A stretch of 64,000 nucleotides of DNA from Paenisporosarcina sp. OV554 (GCF_003058165.1 NZ_QBUC01000007.1:93564-157563), one strand, 5' to 3'. Positions 1 through 10,115 are shown, counted from the stretch's first letter. The notes: generated from the sequence alone by a model not told the origin. A program made the numbers and translations.

Positions 1-906
1 ACTGATTACTTAATTGAGTTCTTAAAGTGGATGGAAGATCGACTACTAAAGGCGCCAATCGGAGATTTATTATCTGGAACTCTAGGTCTGATTATTGGAC
101 TTTTTGTGGCATTTCTTTTAAACTTCGCAGTTGATTCGATTGAACTACCAGTCATAAACTCAGTGTTACCAGTGTTGTTAACCATCACTTTAGGCTATCT
201 TGGCTTTCAAGTCGGTTTCAAAAAACGTGATGAGATTGGGCAAATGTTTACTGCTAGCAGATCGACAGGGCAAAAAAAGAAATTCGATGAAAACAATCCT
301 CAAGCCTTACAACAAGCGTCTTATAAGCTACTGGATACGAGTGTAATTATTGACGGACGTATTGCTGACATTTCCACAACTGGATTCATGGAAGGTGTGC
401 TTGTCGTTCCACAATTTGTCTTAACGGAACTTCAGCATATCGCAGATTCTTCCGATACGTTAAAACGTACGCGTGGACGTCGTGGTTTGGATATTTTGAA
501 ACGACTTCAAACAGAGCGAGCTTCAGCTTTATTAATTACAGAAGAAGATTTTGACGATGTTCAAGAAGTGGATACGAAACTGATGCGTCTCGCGAAAAAG
601 ATGGACGGCATGGTAGTAACGAATGACTTTAACTTAAATAAAGTATGTGAGTTACATAAAGTACCAGTGCTTAACATTAACGATCTTGCAAATGCGGTGA
701 AGCCAATCGTCATTCCAGGAGAAGAAATGCATATCGTCGTCATTAAAGATGGTAAAGAACAGAATCAAGGAATCGCTTACTTAGATGACGGCACGATGAT
801 TGTCGTAGAAGATGGACGATCAAATATTGGTCAAGCAATTGATGTCATAGTCACAAGTGTTCTACAAACATCAGCTGGGCGAATGATATTTGCAAAAAGA
901 AAATAA
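1..906 (+). CDS. yacL: PIN/TRAM domain membrane protein YacL, 5' partial
   Basis: The frame is open from base 1, so the true start lies upstream of the window; an in-frame ATG at 31 is internal. The visible 301 residues begin with two hydrophobic segments (about residues 20-45 and 50-70). A PIN-type nuclease domain follows, with the aspartate motif [11 protein letters not shown] and a second acidic cluster around [11 protein letters not shown]. The C-terminal 60 residues look like a TRAM RNA-binding domain. The B. subtilis homologue is about 366 aa and sits in the same place, upstream of ispD. Membrane-anchored RNA cleavage is inferred from the domains; the biological role is not established. 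Confidence 0.9.
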   Translation, partial: TDYLIEFLKWMEDRLLKAPIGDLLSGTLGLIIGLFVAFLLNFAVDSIELPVINSVLPVLLTITLGYLGFQVGFKKRDEIGQMFTASRSTGQKKKFDENNPQALQQASYKLLDTSVIIDGRIADISTTGFMEGVLVVPQFVLTELQHIADSSDTLKRTRGRRGLDILKRLQTERASALLITEEDFDDVQEVDTKLMRLAKKMDGMVVTNDFNLNKVCELHKVPVLNINDLANAVKPIVIPGEEMHIVVIKDGKEQNQGIAYLDDGTMIVVEDGRSNIGQAIDVIVTSVLQTSAGRMIFAKRK

Positions 907-916
907 GTCAAGATGA

Positions 917-963
917 GAGGCTGCCCTTTCTGTCGACATGACAGCTGAGGCGGCCTCCTTTTC
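917..963 (+). terminator. Hairpin after yacL, possible terminator
   Basis: GAGGCTGCC (917-925) pairs with GGCGGCCTC (949-957), with an inner stem CTGTC/GACAG. The following run, CTTTTCC, is weak, so this may be only a partial terminator before ispD. Confidence 0.5.
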
Positions 964-989
964 CATAACGAAAGAGGCGAATACAAGAA

Positions 990-1685
990 ATGAAGTATAT
1001 CGTTGTATTACCCGCAGCAGGTAGTGGGAAAAGAATGAAGGCAGGGCACAATAAATTATTTCTTACCCTGCGAGGGAAACCAATTCTAATTCATACACTT
1101 GATGTCTTTGAACAAGATTTGGATTGCATTGGCATATGGCTTGCAGTAAAGCCTGAAGAACGTGTCATCATTCAAGAAATGTTAAAGCAGTATAACGTCA
1201 CGAAAGTAAAAGGAATGCCTGCAGGTGGCGCTGAACGCCAACATAGTGTGTATGCATGCGTAAAAGAAGCGAGTAATGAAGCGGAATTAATTCTCGTGCA
1301 CGATGCTGCGAGACCTTTCATTGAACCGACCGTTATTAAGCAATTGACTCAAAAAGCACACGAAACAGGTGCTGCAATCGCTGGAGTGAAAGCGAAAGAC
1401 ACCATGAAACGAGTGCACAATCACATAATTGAAGAAACGGTAGACCGTGAACAATTATGGATAATCCAAACACCGCAAGCTTTCCATACCAGTATTTTGA
1501 CGAATGCACAGCATCAAGCGGACCAAGATGGTTTTCTTGGTACGGATGAATCCATGCTGGTGGAACGCTTAAATATTGACGTTCATGTAGTGGAAAGTAC
1601 GTATGATAATGTGAAAATGACTACACAAGAGGATTTACTTATTGGCGAAGCTATCTTACAAAAACGACAGCAGGAGGAGAACTAA
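990..1685 (+). CDS. ispD: 2-C-methyl-D-erythritol 4-phosphate cytidylyltransferase
   Basis: This enzyme transfers CMP from CTP to methylerythritol phosphate in the MEP isoprenoid pathway (cytosol). The 231 residues match the family length. The N-terminal nucleotide-binding loop LPAAGSGKRM and the central motif LVHDAARPF are both intact. The stop abuts the ATG of ispF, so the two consecutive-pathway enzymes are probably co-translated, as in B. subtilis. Confidence 0.97.
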   Translation: MKYIVVLPAAGSGKRMKAGHNKLFLTLRGKPILIHTLDVFEQDLDCIGIWLAVKPEERVIIQEMLKQYNVTKVKGMPAGGAERQHSVYACVKEASNEAELILVHDAARPFIEPTVIKQLTQKAHETGAAIAGVKAKDTMKRVHNHIIEETVDREQLWIIQTPQAFHTSILTNAQHQADQDGFLGTDESMLVERLNIDVHVVESTYDNVKMTTQEDLLIGEAILQKRQQEEN

Positions 1686-2162
1686 ATGTTTCGAGTTGGA
1701 CAAGGGTTTGATGTTCATGAATTTGCGGAAAATCGCCCACTTATATTAGGTGGCGTAACGATTCCATATGAAAAAGGTTTAATCGGTCATTCAGATGCCG
1801 ATGTTTTATTACATACAGTCACAGATGCAGCACTAGGTGCAATTGGAGAAGGGGATATTGGACGCCATTTCCCGGATACTGATCCTGAATTTAAAGACGC
1901 GGACTCGGCGAAACTACTTTCGTACATTTGGAACATTGTTGAAGAAAAAGGCTATAAACTAGGCAATGTTGACTGTACGATTATTGCGCAAGCTCCAAAA
2001 ATGGCGCCGTACATTACACAAATGCGTGACCGCATCGCAGAACTACTCAATGCTGAACCTTCTCAAGTGAATGTCAAAGCGACAACCACTGAAAAATTAG
2101 GTTTTACTGGCCGTGGAGAAGGCATTGCGGCGCAAGCAACGATATTACTCATTCAAAAATAG
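1686..2162 (+). CDS. ispF: 2-C-methyl-D-erythritol 2,4-cyclodiphosphate synthase
   Basis: This enzyme cyclises CDP-methylerythritol 2-phosphate, releasing CMP, in the MEP pathway. The 158-aa length is typical. The metal-binding GFDVHEF motif at the N-terminus and the [11 protein letters not shown] motif, whose Asp/His residues bind the divalent metal, are present, as is the C-terminal [13 protein letters not shown] motif. A strong GGAGGAG precedes the start inside the end of ispD. A small inverted repeat without a T-run lies at about 2170-2195, before gltX. Confidence 0.97.
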   Translation: MFRVGQGFDVHEFAENRPLILGGVTIPYEKGLIGHSDADVLLHTVTDAALGAIGEGDIGRHFPDTDPEFKDADSAKLLSYIWNIVEEKGYKLGNVDCTIIAQAPKMAPYITQMRDRIAELLNAEPSQVNVKATTTEKLGFTGRGEGIAAQATILLIQK

Positions 2163-2218
2163 GTATGACCTGTGTTAAACTGAACAAAGTTTAGCACGTA
2201 TTCGAGGAGGAACCACAT

Positions 2219-3682
2219 ATGACACAAGAAGTTCGCGTACGCTACGCACCAAGTCCAACAGGAAATTTACATATTGGTGGAGCACGCACTGCATTATTTA
2301 ACTATTTATTTGCACGTCACCACGGTGGCAAATTCATCGTACGTATTGAAGATACGGACATTGAACGTAATATTGAAGGTGGCGAACTATCACAACTAGA
2401 GAATTTGAAATGGCTAGGAATTGACTATGATGAGTCTGTTGATATCGGGGGCCCATATGCGCCGTACCGTCAAATGGAGCGTCTTGATATTTATAAAAAG
2501 CATGCTGAAGAAATGCTTGAAAATGGCCATGCGTATAAATGTTTCTGTTCTACTGAAAAGTTAGATGAGGAACGCGAAATGCAAAAAGCTAAAGGAATCG
2601 CTGCGCCAATGTATGTTGGTACATGCCGTAACTTAACTAAAGAAGAAGTGGCAGAGAAAGAAGCTGCAGGAATTCCGTATACAATTCGTATGCGCGTTCC
2701 ATCTGACGTAACGTATACATTTAAAGATTTAGTTCGTGGTTCGGTTACATTTGAATCAAAAGACGTAGGCGATTGGGTTCTTATTAAAACAAACGGTATC
2801 CCAACGTATAACTACGCAGTTGTATTAGATGACCATTTCATGAAGATCTCACACGTTTTCCGTGGAGAAGAACATTTATCAAATACACCAAAACAAATCA
2901 TGGTATTCCAAGCATTCGGTTGGGAAGTACCTCACTATGGACATATGACGTTAATCATTAACGAAGACCGTAAAAAATTATCAAAACGTGATGAATCGAT
3001 TATTCAATTCGTTGCCCAATATAAAGATTTGGGATACGTTCCTCAAGCAATGTTCAACTTCTTTGCACTTCTTGGATGGTCTCCTGAAGGGGAAGATGAG
3101 ATTTTCTCGAAAGAAGAACTTATTCGTTTGTTTGACGTAAATCGTTTATCAAAATCACCATCCATGTTTGATAAACAAAAATTAACGTGGACGAATAACC
3201 AATATGTGAAACAACTGTCTCTAGAAGAAGTGGTTGATCTTGCATTGCCTCATTTACAAAAAGCGGGACGTTTACCTGAAACGTTGACAGCTGAAGAAAA
3301 GCAATGGGCTACAGGCGTCATCGCTCTTTATCATGAGCAAATGAGTTTCGGTTCAGAAATTACTGAGCTAACTGACCTATTCTTTAAAGAAGAGTTAACA
3401 TATGATGAAGAAGCATCTTCTGTTTTAGCTGGTGAACAAGTGCCTGAAGTAATGGCTGCATTCAAAACACAATTGGAGCAACTGGAAGCATTTGAACCAG
3501 ACACGATTAAAGTGGCGATTAAAGCTGTACAAAAAGAAACGGGGCATAAAGGCAAAAACCTATTTATGCCAATTCGTGTTGTAACAACTGGTCAAATTCA
3601 TGGTCCGGAATTGCCAAATGCAATTGCGTTGATTGGCAAAGCAAAAGTCATTGCACGCGTAGAGAAATACGCGAAACAATAA
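2219..3682 (+). CDS. gltX: Glutamyl-tRNA synthetase
   Basis: This class I aminoacyl-tRNA synthetase charges tRNA-Glu and, in Bacillales lacking GlnRS, normally also tRNA-Gln, for later amidation by GatCAB (family knowledge). The protein has 487 residues. The HIGH-type motif [14 protein letters not shown] is near residue 17 and the KMSKS-type motif KLSKRD is near residue 255. The C-terminal anticodon-binding region is alpha-helical. The start follows GAGGAGGAACC. A promoter and T-box for cysE follow directly. Confidence 0.98.
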   Translation: MTQEVRVRYAPSPTGNLHIGGARTALFNYLFARHHGGKFIVRIEDTDIERNIEGGELSQLENLKWLGIDYDESVDIGGPYAPYRQMERLDIYKKHAEEMLENGHAYKCFCSTEKLDEEREMQKAKGIAAPMYVGTCRNLTKEEVAEKEAAGIPYTIRMRVPSDVTYTFKDLVRGSVTFESKDVGDWVLIKTNGIPTYNYAVVLDDHFMKISHVFRGEEHLSNTPKQIMVFQAFGWEVPHYGHMTLIINEDRKKLSKRDESIIQFVAQYKDLGYVPQAMFNFFALLGWSPEGEDEIFSKEELIRLFDVNRLSKSPSMFDKQKLTWTNNQYVKQLSLEEVVDLALPHLQKAGRLPETLTAEEKQWATGVIALYHEQMSFGSEITELTDLFFKEELTYDEEASSVLAGEQVPEVMAAFKTQLEQLEAFEPDTIKVAIKAVQKETGHKGKNLFMPIRVVTTGQIHGPELPNAIALIGKAKVIARVEKYAKQ

Positions 3683-3684
3683 TA

Positions 3685-3713
3685 TTGACTTTCACTCACG
3701 ATGGTGTGAGAAT
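3685..3713 (+). promoter_or_regulatory. Putative SigA promoter of the cysE T-box transcript
   Basis: TTGACT (3685-3690) and GAGAAT (3708-3713) are separated by 17 bp. The -10 matches four of six consensus bases. It is placed just upstream of the T-box leader. Confidence 0.5.
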
Positions 3714-3724
3714 GAAGCTATCTT

Positions 3725-3990
3725 TTAAGCATATATTATGTAAAAGCTTTGAAGAGGAGAAGTACATAAGGCACGCTCTTTAGAGAGGACCACCACCGGC
3801 TGAAAGTGGTCTGAGCTTAGGCACTATGGAAATGCACCTCTGAGCGCTCAGCTGAAACTTTTAGTAAGCGAGCCGTTTCGTCTACGTTACAGACGCCAAG
3901 CGGGAAGGAGTGCACCTTATCCTTCCAATCAGAGTGGAACCGCGCAATTACAGCGTCTCTGTCAGTCACTGACAGAGGCGTTTTTTATTT
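3725..3990 (+). promoter_or_regulatory. T-box leader, cysteine-specific
   Basis: This is a tRNA-sensing transcription antitermination leader. The T-box core AGAGTGGAACCGCG is at 3931-3944. A terminator follows at 3954-3980, with near-perfect 13-nt arms and a T-run to 3990. The probable specifier is TGC (Cys) at 3833-3835, followed by ACCTCTGAG. The T-box bulge UGGA suits the U73 discriminator of tRNA-Cys, which independently supports Cys specificity. Uncharged tRNA-Cys should allow read-through into cysE and cysS. Confidence 0.92.
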
Positions 3991-4028
3991 TGGCTAAGTT
4001 TTGGATAACAAATATAGGAGGACTGATG

Positions 4029-4691
4029 ATGTTCGGTCGAATGAAAGAAGATATCGAAGTCGTTTTCGAGCAAGATCCCGCAGCAAGACGGGTGCTTGAA
4101 GTTGTGCTGACATATTCAGGTTTACATGCAGTATGGTCACACCGCATCGCACATGCACTTTTTAAAAGAAAATTCTTTTTTCTTGCAAGAGTAGTGTCAC
4201 AAGTGAGTCGTTTTTTCACTGGAATAGAAATTCATCCGGGTGCGAGAATTGGCCGTCGCTTCTTTATCGACCACGGAATGGGCGTGGTTATTGGTGAAAC
4301 CTGTGAAATCGGTAATAATGTAACAATTTACCAAGGAGTTACACTTGGTGGAACCGGGAAACAACGAGGAAAACGACATCCCACATTACATGATAATGTT
4401 TTAGTTGCGACGGGTGCAAAAGTGCTTGGGTCAATTACCATTGGTGAAAACAGTAAAGTCGGTGCGGGATCAGTTGTCTTGAAAAATGTTCCACCAAATT
4501 CTACGGTTGTAGGTATTCCTGGAACAGTCGTTGTGCAAGATGGAATCAAAGTGAAACGGGACTTGGATCACCAAGATTTGCCGGATCCAGTTGCAGATAA
4601 ATGTAATATGCTAGAAGAAAAAATCGCCATTTTGCGAGAGCAAGTCGCGCACGTGAGTGAACAACTTGAAAAGGAGAGAAACGTCAGATGA
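4029..4691 (+). CDS. cysE: Serine O-acetyltransferase
   Basis: CysE acetylates serine with acetyl-CoA, the first step of cysteine synthesis. An N-terminal helical region of about 60 residues precedes a left-handed beta-helix of hexapeptide repeats. That part contains the motifs [11 protein letters not shown] and GVTLGGTG, which hold the catalytic His/Asp region and CoA loop. Three nearby ATG/TTG starts are possible. ATG 4029 was chosen because AGGAGGA (4016-4022) is best spaced for it and because the N-terminus then matches the family; the TTG at 3990 lies in the terminator. The product has 220 residues. The stop overlaps the cysS start (ATGA). Confidence 0.95.
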   Translation: MFGRMKEDIEVVFEQDPAARRVLEVVLTYSGLHAVWSHRIAHALFKRKFFFLARVVSQVSRFFTGIEIHPGARIGRRFFIDHGMGVVIGETCEIGNNVTIYQGVTLGGTGKQRGKRHPTLHDNVLVATGAKVLGSITIGENSKVGAGSVVLKNVPPNSTVVGIPGTVVVQDGIKVKRDLDHQDLPDPVADKCNMLEEKIAILREQVAHVSEQLEKERNVR

Positions 4692-6088
4692 GCATTCATA
4701 TTTACAATACTTTAACGCGTCAAAAAGAGCCCTTTGTACCACTAGAAGAGGGCAAGGTAAAGATGTATGTGTGTGGACCGACTGTTTATAACTACATCCA
4801 TATTGGTAATTCACGTCCAGTAATCGTTTATGATACTGTCCGTCGATACTTAACGTACAGAGGATATGATGTCAATTTCGTTTCAAACTTTACAGATGTT
4901 GATGACAAAATCATCAATACGGCTAATGCACTAGGTGAAGAGGTATCGGAATTAACGGAACGTTTTATTGCGGCTTACTTTGAAGACGTCAGTGCGCTTG
5001 GTTGCCAGAAAGCGGATGCACATCCACGTGTAACTGAACATATGGATGATATTGTTGATTTCATAAAAGTGCTAATCGAAAAAGGTTATGCCTATGAGTC
5101 GAAAGGTGACGTCTATTACAGAACGCGAAAGTTTGAAGGTTATGGTAAATTGTCTCATCAATCAGTGGACGATTTAAAAATTGGCGCAAGAATCGAAACG
5201 GGTGAAAAGAAAGAAGATGCACTAGATTTCGCTTTATGGAAAGACGCTAAACCAGGTGAGATTTCGTGGGAAAGTCCTTGGGGTAAAGGACGACCTGGCT
5301 GGCATATAGAGTGTTCAGTTATGGCTCGTGAAATATTAGGGGATACCATAGACATACATGCTGGCGGTCAAGATTTAACCTTCCCGCATCATGAAAACGA
5401 AATTGCACAATCTGAAGCGTATACAGGTAAGCAGTTTGCTCGTTATTGGATGCATAATGGCTATATCAATATTGATAATGAAAAAATGTCGAAGTCTTTA
5501 GGGAACTTTGTATTAGTAAATGACATTCGTAAACATATTGACCCGCAAGTGTTGCGCTTCTTTATGTTGTCTGTTCATTACCGTCATCCAATCAATTTCT
5601 CTCAAGAACTTGTTGAAAATGCACAAAACGGCTTAGCGCGTATTCGTACTTCATATGCGAACTTAGCACACCGACTTGAAGCATCTCCTGAACTTGGGGA
5701 CTACAAAGATATTTGGTTAAACAAAATCGAAGAGGTCCGTAGCCAATTTACAACAGCGATGGACGATGATTTTAATACAGCCAATGGAATTGCTGCATTA
5801 TTTGAGCTAGCGAGTTTAGCAAATTTGTACTTGATTGAAAAACATACTGAAGCAAATGTCCTTACTGCGTTCATGAAAACATTAAAAGAACTTGCACTTG
5901 TTTTAGGTATTGAGGTAGAGGTACAAGGTGAAGTACTAGATGAAGACATCGATGCTCTAATTGAAGCAAGAATCCAAGCACGTAAAGACAAAGACTTTGC
6001 TCGTGCTGATGCCATTCGTGATCAATTGAAAGACATGAATATTATTTTAGAAGACACGGCACAAGGCATACGTTGGAAACGCGGATGA
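4688..6088 (+). CDS. cysS: Cysteinyl-tRNA synthetase
   Basis: This class I synthetase charges tRNA-Cys. In the 466 residues one sees the zinc-ligand region YVCGPTVYN, the HIGH-type motif HIGNSRP, a second zinc region GWHIECS and [15 protein letters not shown], and the KMSKS motif [10 protein letters not shown]. The C-terminal DALR domain follows. Its place behind a cysteine T-box with cysE couples cysteine synthesis and its charging to tRNA-Cys status. The ATG overlaps the cysE stop, and the cysS stop overlaps the mrnC start. Confidence 0.98.
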   Translation: MSIHIYNTLTRQKEPFVPLEEGKVKMYVCGPTVYNYIHIGNSRPVIVYDTVRRYLTYRGYDVNFVSNFTDVDDKIINTANALGEEVSELTERFIAAYFEDVSALGCQKADAHPRVTEHMDDIVDFIKVLIEKGYAYESKGDVYYRTRKFEGYGKLSHQSVDDLKIGARIETGEKKEDALDFALWKDAKPGEISWESPWGKGRPGWHIECSVMAREILGDTIDIHAGGQDLTFPHHENEIAQSEAYTGKQFARYWMHNGYINIDNEKMSKSLGNFVLVNDIRKHIDPQVLRFFMLSVHYRHPINFSQELVENAQNGLARIRTSYANLAHRLEASPELGDYKDIWLNKIEEVRSQFTTAMDDDFNTANGIAALFELASLANLYLIEKHTEANVLTAFMKTLKELALVLGIEVEVQGEVLDEDIDALIEARIQARKDKDFARADAIRDQLKDMNIILEDTAQGIRWKRG

Positions 6089-6516
6089 ATAAGGAATATT
6101 CACTTCGTTCAATCGACGTATTGCAATTAAATTCCCTCGCCCTTGCATATATGGGCGACGCTGTTCTTGAGCAAGCTGTGCGTGAACATTTAATTCGTTC
6201 GGGTCGTGTAAGACCAAACACTTTGCATAAAGAAGCAACTAAATATGTATCAGCCAAAGCACAAGCGTTAGTCGTGCGTGTGTTGTTGGCTGAAAAGTTT
6301 TTGACAGAAGAAGAGGAAGCTGTACTGAGAAGAGGACGTAATGCCAAATCTGGTAGCACTCCAAAAAATACAGACATTCAAACGTACAAATACAGCACGG
6401 CATTTGAAGCGGTCCTTGGCAGTTTATACTTGTTGGGTAACTTCAATCGAGTGCAAGAAATTATCGAAAAAGCCATAACTATTATAGAAGAACCGAAAGG
6501 AGAGACCCTATCATGA
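6085..6516 (+). CDS. mrnC: Mini-ribonuclease III
   Basis: Mini-III is an RNase III-type dimer without the double-stranded RNA-binding domain; in B. subtilis it matures 23S rRNA termini. The 143-residue protein carries the catalytic region [19 protein letters not shown] with its acidic residues, and a second acidic segment near [10 protein letters not shown]. The ATG at 6085 overlaps the cysS TGA; a TTG at 6073 in the same frame is less likely. rlmB overlaps its end by four bases. Confidence 0.95.
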   Translation: MNKEYSLRSIDVLQLNSLALAYMGDAVLEQAVREHLIRSGRVRPNTLHKEATKYVSAKAQALVVRVLLAEKFLTEEEEAVLRRGRNAKSGSTPKNTDIQTYKYSTAFEAVLGSLYLLGNFNRVQEIIEKAITIIEEPKGETLS

Positions 6517-7265
6517 CAGAACTAGACAATGAAATTTTATCTGGGAAAAATCCTGTACTAGAAGCACTTCGAGCTGGTCGCGAGATGAACAAGGTATGGA
6601 TTGCAGAAGGTGTTAAAAAAGCGGGAATTACTGAAATAATGGAACTGGCAAAAGAAGCGGGAATAATTGTGCAGTTTGTACCGAAAAACAAGGTAGAACA
6701 ATTAACGGACGGAGCCAATCACCAAGGAATTGCTGCATCAGTTGCTGCATACCGTTACGCAGAAATTGATGAGCTCTTTGAACTTGCAGCTTCACGAAAT
6801 GAAGACCCATTCTTTTTGATATTAGATGAGTTAGAAGATCCGCATAACTTAGGATCAATATTGCGAACAGCAGATGCTACCGGTGTGCACGGGGTTATTA
6901 TTCCTAGACGTCGTGCAGTGGGATTAACGGGGGTTGTTGCAAAAACTTCAACAGGGGCTATTGAGCATATACCGGTAGCGCGTGTCGGGAATTTAGCACA
7001 AACCGTTGAAGATTTGAAAAAACGTGGCTTATGGATTGCTGGAACCGATGCAAAAGGATCTTCTGACTATCGGAGAATGGATGCCAAGTTACCAATTGCG
7101 ATTATCATTGGTAGTGAAGGTAAGGGAATGAGCCGTTTACTAAAAGAAAAATGTGACTTCCTTTACCACATGCCAATGGTTGGTCAAGTAACATCATTAA
7201 ATGCATCTGTTGCAGCTGCTATCTTGATGTATGAAGTGTTACGGAACCGTCAGCCGGTTAACTGA
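6513..7265 (+). CDS. rlmB: 23S rRNA 2'-O-methyltransferase, RlmB/TrmH family
   Basis: This is a SPOUT-class SAM methyltransferase of 250 residues. An N-terminal L30e-like RNA-binding domain (about residues 8-80) precedes the knotted SPOUT domain. The SPOUT domain carries motifs [28 protein letters not shown] and [14 protein letters not shown]. In B. subtilis the orthologue (YacO) methylates G2251-equivalent of 23S rRNA. The exact target is inferred from orthology and from its place between mrnC and rae1. Confidence 0.93.
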   Translation: MTELDNEILSGKNPVLEALRAGREMNKVWIAEGVKKAGITEIMELAKEAGIIVQFVPKNKVEQLTDGANHQGIAASVAAYRYAEIDELFELAASRNEDPFFLILDELEDPHNLGSILRTADATGVHGVIIPRRRAVGLTGVVAKTSTGAIEHIPVARVGNLAQTVEDLKKRGLWIAGTDAKGSSDYRRMDAKLPIAIIIGSEGKGMSRLLKEKCDFLYHMPMVGQVTSLNASVAAAILMYEVLRNRQPVN

Positions 7266-7266
7266 T

Positions 7267-7776
7267 ATGGACATTTTACTCGTCGATGGATACAACATGA
7301 TCGGCGCATGGAAAGAGTTGCGTGCTTTAAAAGCGGACAAGCTCATAGATGCAAGAGACCGTCTCATTGAAATGATGGCGGAATATAAAGCATTTTCAGG
7401 ATGGAGAGTTATTGTAGTCTTTGATGCACATCTTGTTCCTGGAATTGAAAAAAAGAAAAAACAATATGATGTTGAAGTAATATTCACCCGAGAAAATGAA
7501 ACGGCGGATGAACGCATTGAAAAACTAACCATTCAGTTAATGACACGACGCGATCAAGTACATGTGGCTACGTCAGATTTAACTGAACAATGGGTCGTCT
7601 TTGCTCAAGGGGCTCTAAGGATATCTGCTCGTGAACTTGAAATCGAGATGGAATTAGTACAAGAAAATATTACTAAGAAAGTTAAAGCAATTCACGAGCA
7701 AAAACCTGTTTCAAAAATTCAACTTCCACATGAAGTGGCAGAAATTTTTGAAAAATGGCGCAGAGGGATGAAATGA
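7267..7776 (+). CDS. rae1: Ribosome-dependent endoribonuclease Rae1 (YacP), NYN domain
   Basis: The 169-aa protein begins MDILLVDGYNMIGAW, the signature of the NYN/PIN-like nuclease fold, with later acidic residues (VVFDAHLVPG, ATSDLTEQW). In B. subtilis Rae1 cleaves mRNA in the ribosomal A site. The reading frame extends upstream into rlmB, but ATG 7267 immediately after the rlmB stop gives the family N-terminus. It is the last gene of the run before the sigH promoter. Confidence 0.92.
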   Translation: MDILLVDGYNMIGAWKELRALKADKLIDARDRLIEMMAEYKAFSGWRVIVVFDAHLVPGIEKKKKQYDVEVIFTRENETADERIEKLTIQLMTRRDQVHVATSDLTEQWVVFAQGALRISARELEIEMELVQENITKKVKAIHEQKPVSKIQLPHEVAEIFEKWRRGMK

Positions 7777-7780
7777 GCCG

Positions 7781-7810
7781 TTGACGCTCGATTTCTACTT
7801 CCTGTATACT
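7781..7810 (+). promoter_or_regulatory. Putative SigA promoter of sigH
   Basis: TTGACG (7781-7786) and TATACT (7805-7810) are separated by 18 bp, between the rae1 stop and the sigH start. Confidence 0.65.
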
Positions 7811-7849
7811 AGGGTCAAACTATGCGAAGTGACCGAGGTGATACTGTTG

Positions 7850-8497
7850 ATGAAAAGTGACCATGTACACGTAATGCTTCACCAATTTGAAGACTTACTA
7901 GATGACGAGCTTGTGGCACTGGTCCACAACGGGGATACAGAAGCATTAGATTTTTTAATCACTAAGTACCGCTCTTTCGTACGAATGAAAGCAAGATCGT
8001 ATTTCTTGATTGGAGCCGATAAAGAAGACATCATTCAAGAAGGTATGATTGGACTTTATAAATCGATTCGTGATTTTAGAGGAGACAAGCTTTCGTCATT
8101 TCGTGCATTTGCTGAGCTTTGTATCACGCGTCAGATTATCACTGCTATCAAAACAGCTACACGTCAAAAGCATATTCCATTGAATTCCTATGTATCGTTA
8201 GATAAGCCGATATTTGATGAAGAATCAGATCGGACTTTGATGGACGTAATCTCTGGTTCCGTCATTGATGATCCAGAAGAGTTAATGATACATCGTGAAG
8301 ATTTTGATTATATGGAAGAAAAAATGGGCGAAATTTTGAGCGAATTGGAACGACAAGTACTAGCATTGTATTTAGATGGACAGTCGTACCACGAAATTTC
8401 TGAAGAACTAAATCGCCATGTTAAATCAATAGATAACGCCTTGCAAAGAGTGAAGCGGAAGTTGGAACGTCATATTGAAATTGGTGGAGTTCACTAA
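7850..8497 (+). CDS. sigH: RNA polymerase sigma-H factor
   Basis: SigH directs transition-state and early sporulation transcription. The 215-residue protein has the region 2 motifs YFLIGADKEDIIQEGMIGLY and FAELCITRQIITA, and a C-terminal region 4 helix-turn-helix (YHEISEELNRHVKSIDNALQ). The ATG at 7850 is preceded by GAGGTGAT; TTG at 7847 is an alternative. Residues upstream of this in the same frame lie across the promoter and are not coding. Like B. subtilis sigH, it has its own SigA-type promoter. Confidence 0.97.
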   Translation: MKSDHVHVMLHQFEDLLDDELVALVHNGDTEALDFLITKYRSFVRMKARSYFLIGADKEDIIQEGMIGLYKSIRDFRGDKLSSFRAFAELCITRQIITAIKTATRQKHIPLNSYVSLDKPIFDEESDRTLMDVISGSVIDDPEELMIHREDFDYMEEKMGEILSELERQVLALYLDGQSYHEISEELNRHVKSIDNALQRVKRKLERHIEIGGVH

Positions 8498-8518
8498 AGT
8501 CATCGTTTTAGCAGTTGT

Positions 8519-8545
8519 TGACAGTCTAAACTGTAGGTGATAATC
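8519..8545 (+). promoter_or_regulatory. Putative promoter of secE
   Basis: A perfect TTGACA (8519-8524) is followed after 15 bp by GATAAT (8540-8545). The spacing is short. The 8498-8659 interval contains no L33 gene. Confidence 0.45.
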
Positions 8546-8659
8546 TTTAAAAAGACAAATGCTACCTAAAAGATAATAAAATGGTTAAAAATGCAAAGCG
8601 CAATAAGCAAACGCTGTATGGATAAACATAGATATTTTTAATTCGGGGGTTTAAATAGA

Positions 8660-8845
8660 ATGGCTAATATTAGCGGTTTTTTTGGTAATGTCGTCTCAGA
8701 AATGAGAAAAGTTAGTTGGCCAAAACGTAAAGAATTGACTCGCTATACAATCGTCGTTCTTTCAACAGTTGTTGTTATGGCTATATTTTTCGCGGTAATA
8801 GACTTTGGAATTTCAGAAGCAGTACGCTGGTTCCTTGCACTGTAA
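8660..8845 (+). CDS. secE: Preprotein translocase subunit SecE
   Basis: This is the small essential partner of SecY in the membrane translocon. The 61 residues contain the conserved cytoplasmic amphipathic motif MRKVSWPKRKEL, then one transmembrane helix (about residues 30-52). This is the short single-helix form usual in Firmicutes. It is followed by a terminator-like hairpin before nusG. Confidence 0.96.
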   Translation: MANISGFFGNVVSEMRKVSWPKRKELTRYTIVVLSTVVVMAIFFAVIDFGISEAVRWFLAL

Positions 8846-8875
8846 TTTGATAACAGATTATACTTGTGAAAATAG

Positions 8876-8903
8876 CCCGTTATAAACAGAGAACGGGTTT
8901 TTT
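8876..8903 (+). terminator. Intrinsic terminator-like hairpin between secE and nusG
   Basis: CCCGTT (8876-8881) pairs with AACGGG (8892-8897), followed by six Ts (8898-8903). It may reduce rather than abolish read-through into nusG, since no clear promoter lies between it and nusG. Confidence 0.65.
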
Positions 8904-8948
8904 CATTTGTCTAAGAAATGGAGGGACGGACGAACAGTCCTGCTACTT

Positions 8949-9482
8949 ATGGAAAAGAATTGGTATGTGGTTCACACGTATTCTGGATACGAAAACAAAG
9001 TAAAAGCAAATCTTGAAAAGCGTGTCGAAACAATGGGTATGTCAGATTTAATCTTCCGAGTTATTATCCCGGAAGAACAAGAAACAGATTTTAAAGATGG
9101 TAAAAAACGAGTGGTCATGCGTAAAACATTCCCTGGGTATGTTTTAGTGGAGCTTGTGATGACGGATGACTCTTGGTATGTTGTGCGTAACACTCCGGGT
9201 GTCACTGGATTTATTGGTTCATCAGGTGGCGGTGCGAAACCTACACCATTGTTAGATGAAGAAGTAGTATTCATCTTGAAACAAATGGGAATGACGGAAC
9301 GTAGACTTGAAGCACAATATACAATTGGTGAAATGGTTGAAGTGCTTGAAGGGCCGTTTGCAAGCTTCCAAGGAAAAGTGGAAGAAATCGATGACGCGAA
9401 AGGCAAGTTGAAGGTTTCTGTTGACATGTTTGGACGCGAAACGAAAATGGAACTTGACTTCGATCAAGTCGTCAAAATATAG
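8949..9482 (+). CDS. nusG: Transcription antitermination/pausing factor NusG
   Basis: NusG binds the RNA polymerase clamp and modulates pausing. The 177 residues comprise an NGN domain (starting EKNWYVVHTYSGYENKV) and a C-terminal KOW domain (around VLEGPFASFQGKVEEID). ATG 8949 gives the family N-terminus. The only good Shine-Dalgarno (GGAGGG, 8920-8925) is unusually far upstream. An in-frame TTG start at 8907 precedes that site and would add 14 atypical residues. Confidence 0.96.
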   Translation: MEKNWYVVHTYSGYENKVKANLEKRVETMGMSDLIFRVIIPEEQETDFKDGKKRVVMRKTFPGYVLVELVMTDDSWYVVRNTPGVTGFIGSSGGGAKPTPLLDEEVVFILKQMGMTERRLEAQYTIGEMVEVLEGPFASFQGKVEEIDDAKGKLKVSVDMFGRETKMELDFDQVVKI

Positions 9483-9497
9483 TTTTTCAAAACCTAC

Positions 9498-9526
9498 TTG
9501 CTTAAGTTGTAGAAAAATGGTATTAT
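9498..9526 (+). promoter_or_regulatory. Putative promoter of rplK-rplA
   Basis: TTGCTT (9498-9503) and TATTAT (9521-9526) are separated by 17 bp. A CAGACT/AGTCTG hairpin (9536-9558) lies in the resulting 5' leader, upstream of the AAGGAGGT of rplK. Confidence 0.6.
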
Positions 9527-9657
9527 TTCAAAGGTCAGACTGATTATGATATAGTCTGCAAAAATTTTAGCTTATGCTCAGCTAGTAGCTGACAGACAGA
9601 TATTGAGTGGGAGGGGCAACCCTATTACCACATCACGGACTTAAGGAGGTGTGTCTC

Positions 9658-10083
9658 GTGGCTAAAAAAGTTGTTAAAGTCGTAAAATTACAAATTCCTG
9701 CTGGTAAAGCAAATCCAGCACCGCCGGTTGGTCCAGCATTGGGTCAAGCAGGTGTTAATATTATGGGATTCTGTAAAGAATTCAACGCACGTACGGCAGA
9801 TCAAGCTGGACTAATTATCCCTGTTGAAATTTCTGTATTTGAAGACCGTTCATTTACATTTATTACAAAAACTCCACCTGCAGCAGTATTACTTAAAGTG
9901 GCGGCTGGAATTCAGTCAGGTTCTGGTGAACCAAACCGCAAAAAAGTTGCAACGGTGAAGCGTGATAAAGTTCGCGAAATCGCTGAACAAAAAATGCCAG
10001 ACCTAAACGCAGCATCAGTTGAAGCAGCGATGTTGATGGTTGAAGGTACTGCGCGTAGCATGGGTATTGTCATCGAAGACTAA
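9658..10083 (+). CDS. rplK: 50S ribosomal protein L11
   Basis: L11 binds the GTPase-associated region of 23S rRNA. The product is 141 aa from the GTG at 9658, which follows AAGGAGGTGTG. The frame is open further upstream, but that part is not family-like. The N-terminal [17 protein letters not shown] segment, where thiostrepton-resistance changes fall, looks wild type. Confidence 0.97.
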   Translation: MAKKVVKVVKLQIPAGKANPAPPVGPALGQAGVNIMGFCKEFNARTADQAGLIIPVEISVFEDRSFTFITKTPPAAVLLKVAAGIQSGSGEPNRKKVATVKRDKVREIAEQKMPDLNAASVEAAMLMVEGTARSMGIVIED

Positions 10084-10115
10084 TCCCTGCACTTGATGTT
10101 GCATTAGTTTTTGGA

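Noticed and set aside
8581..8625. 14-codon frame upstream of secE as a possible leader peptide or truncated L33
   Set aside because: It has no ribosome site and no L33 cysteine motifs.
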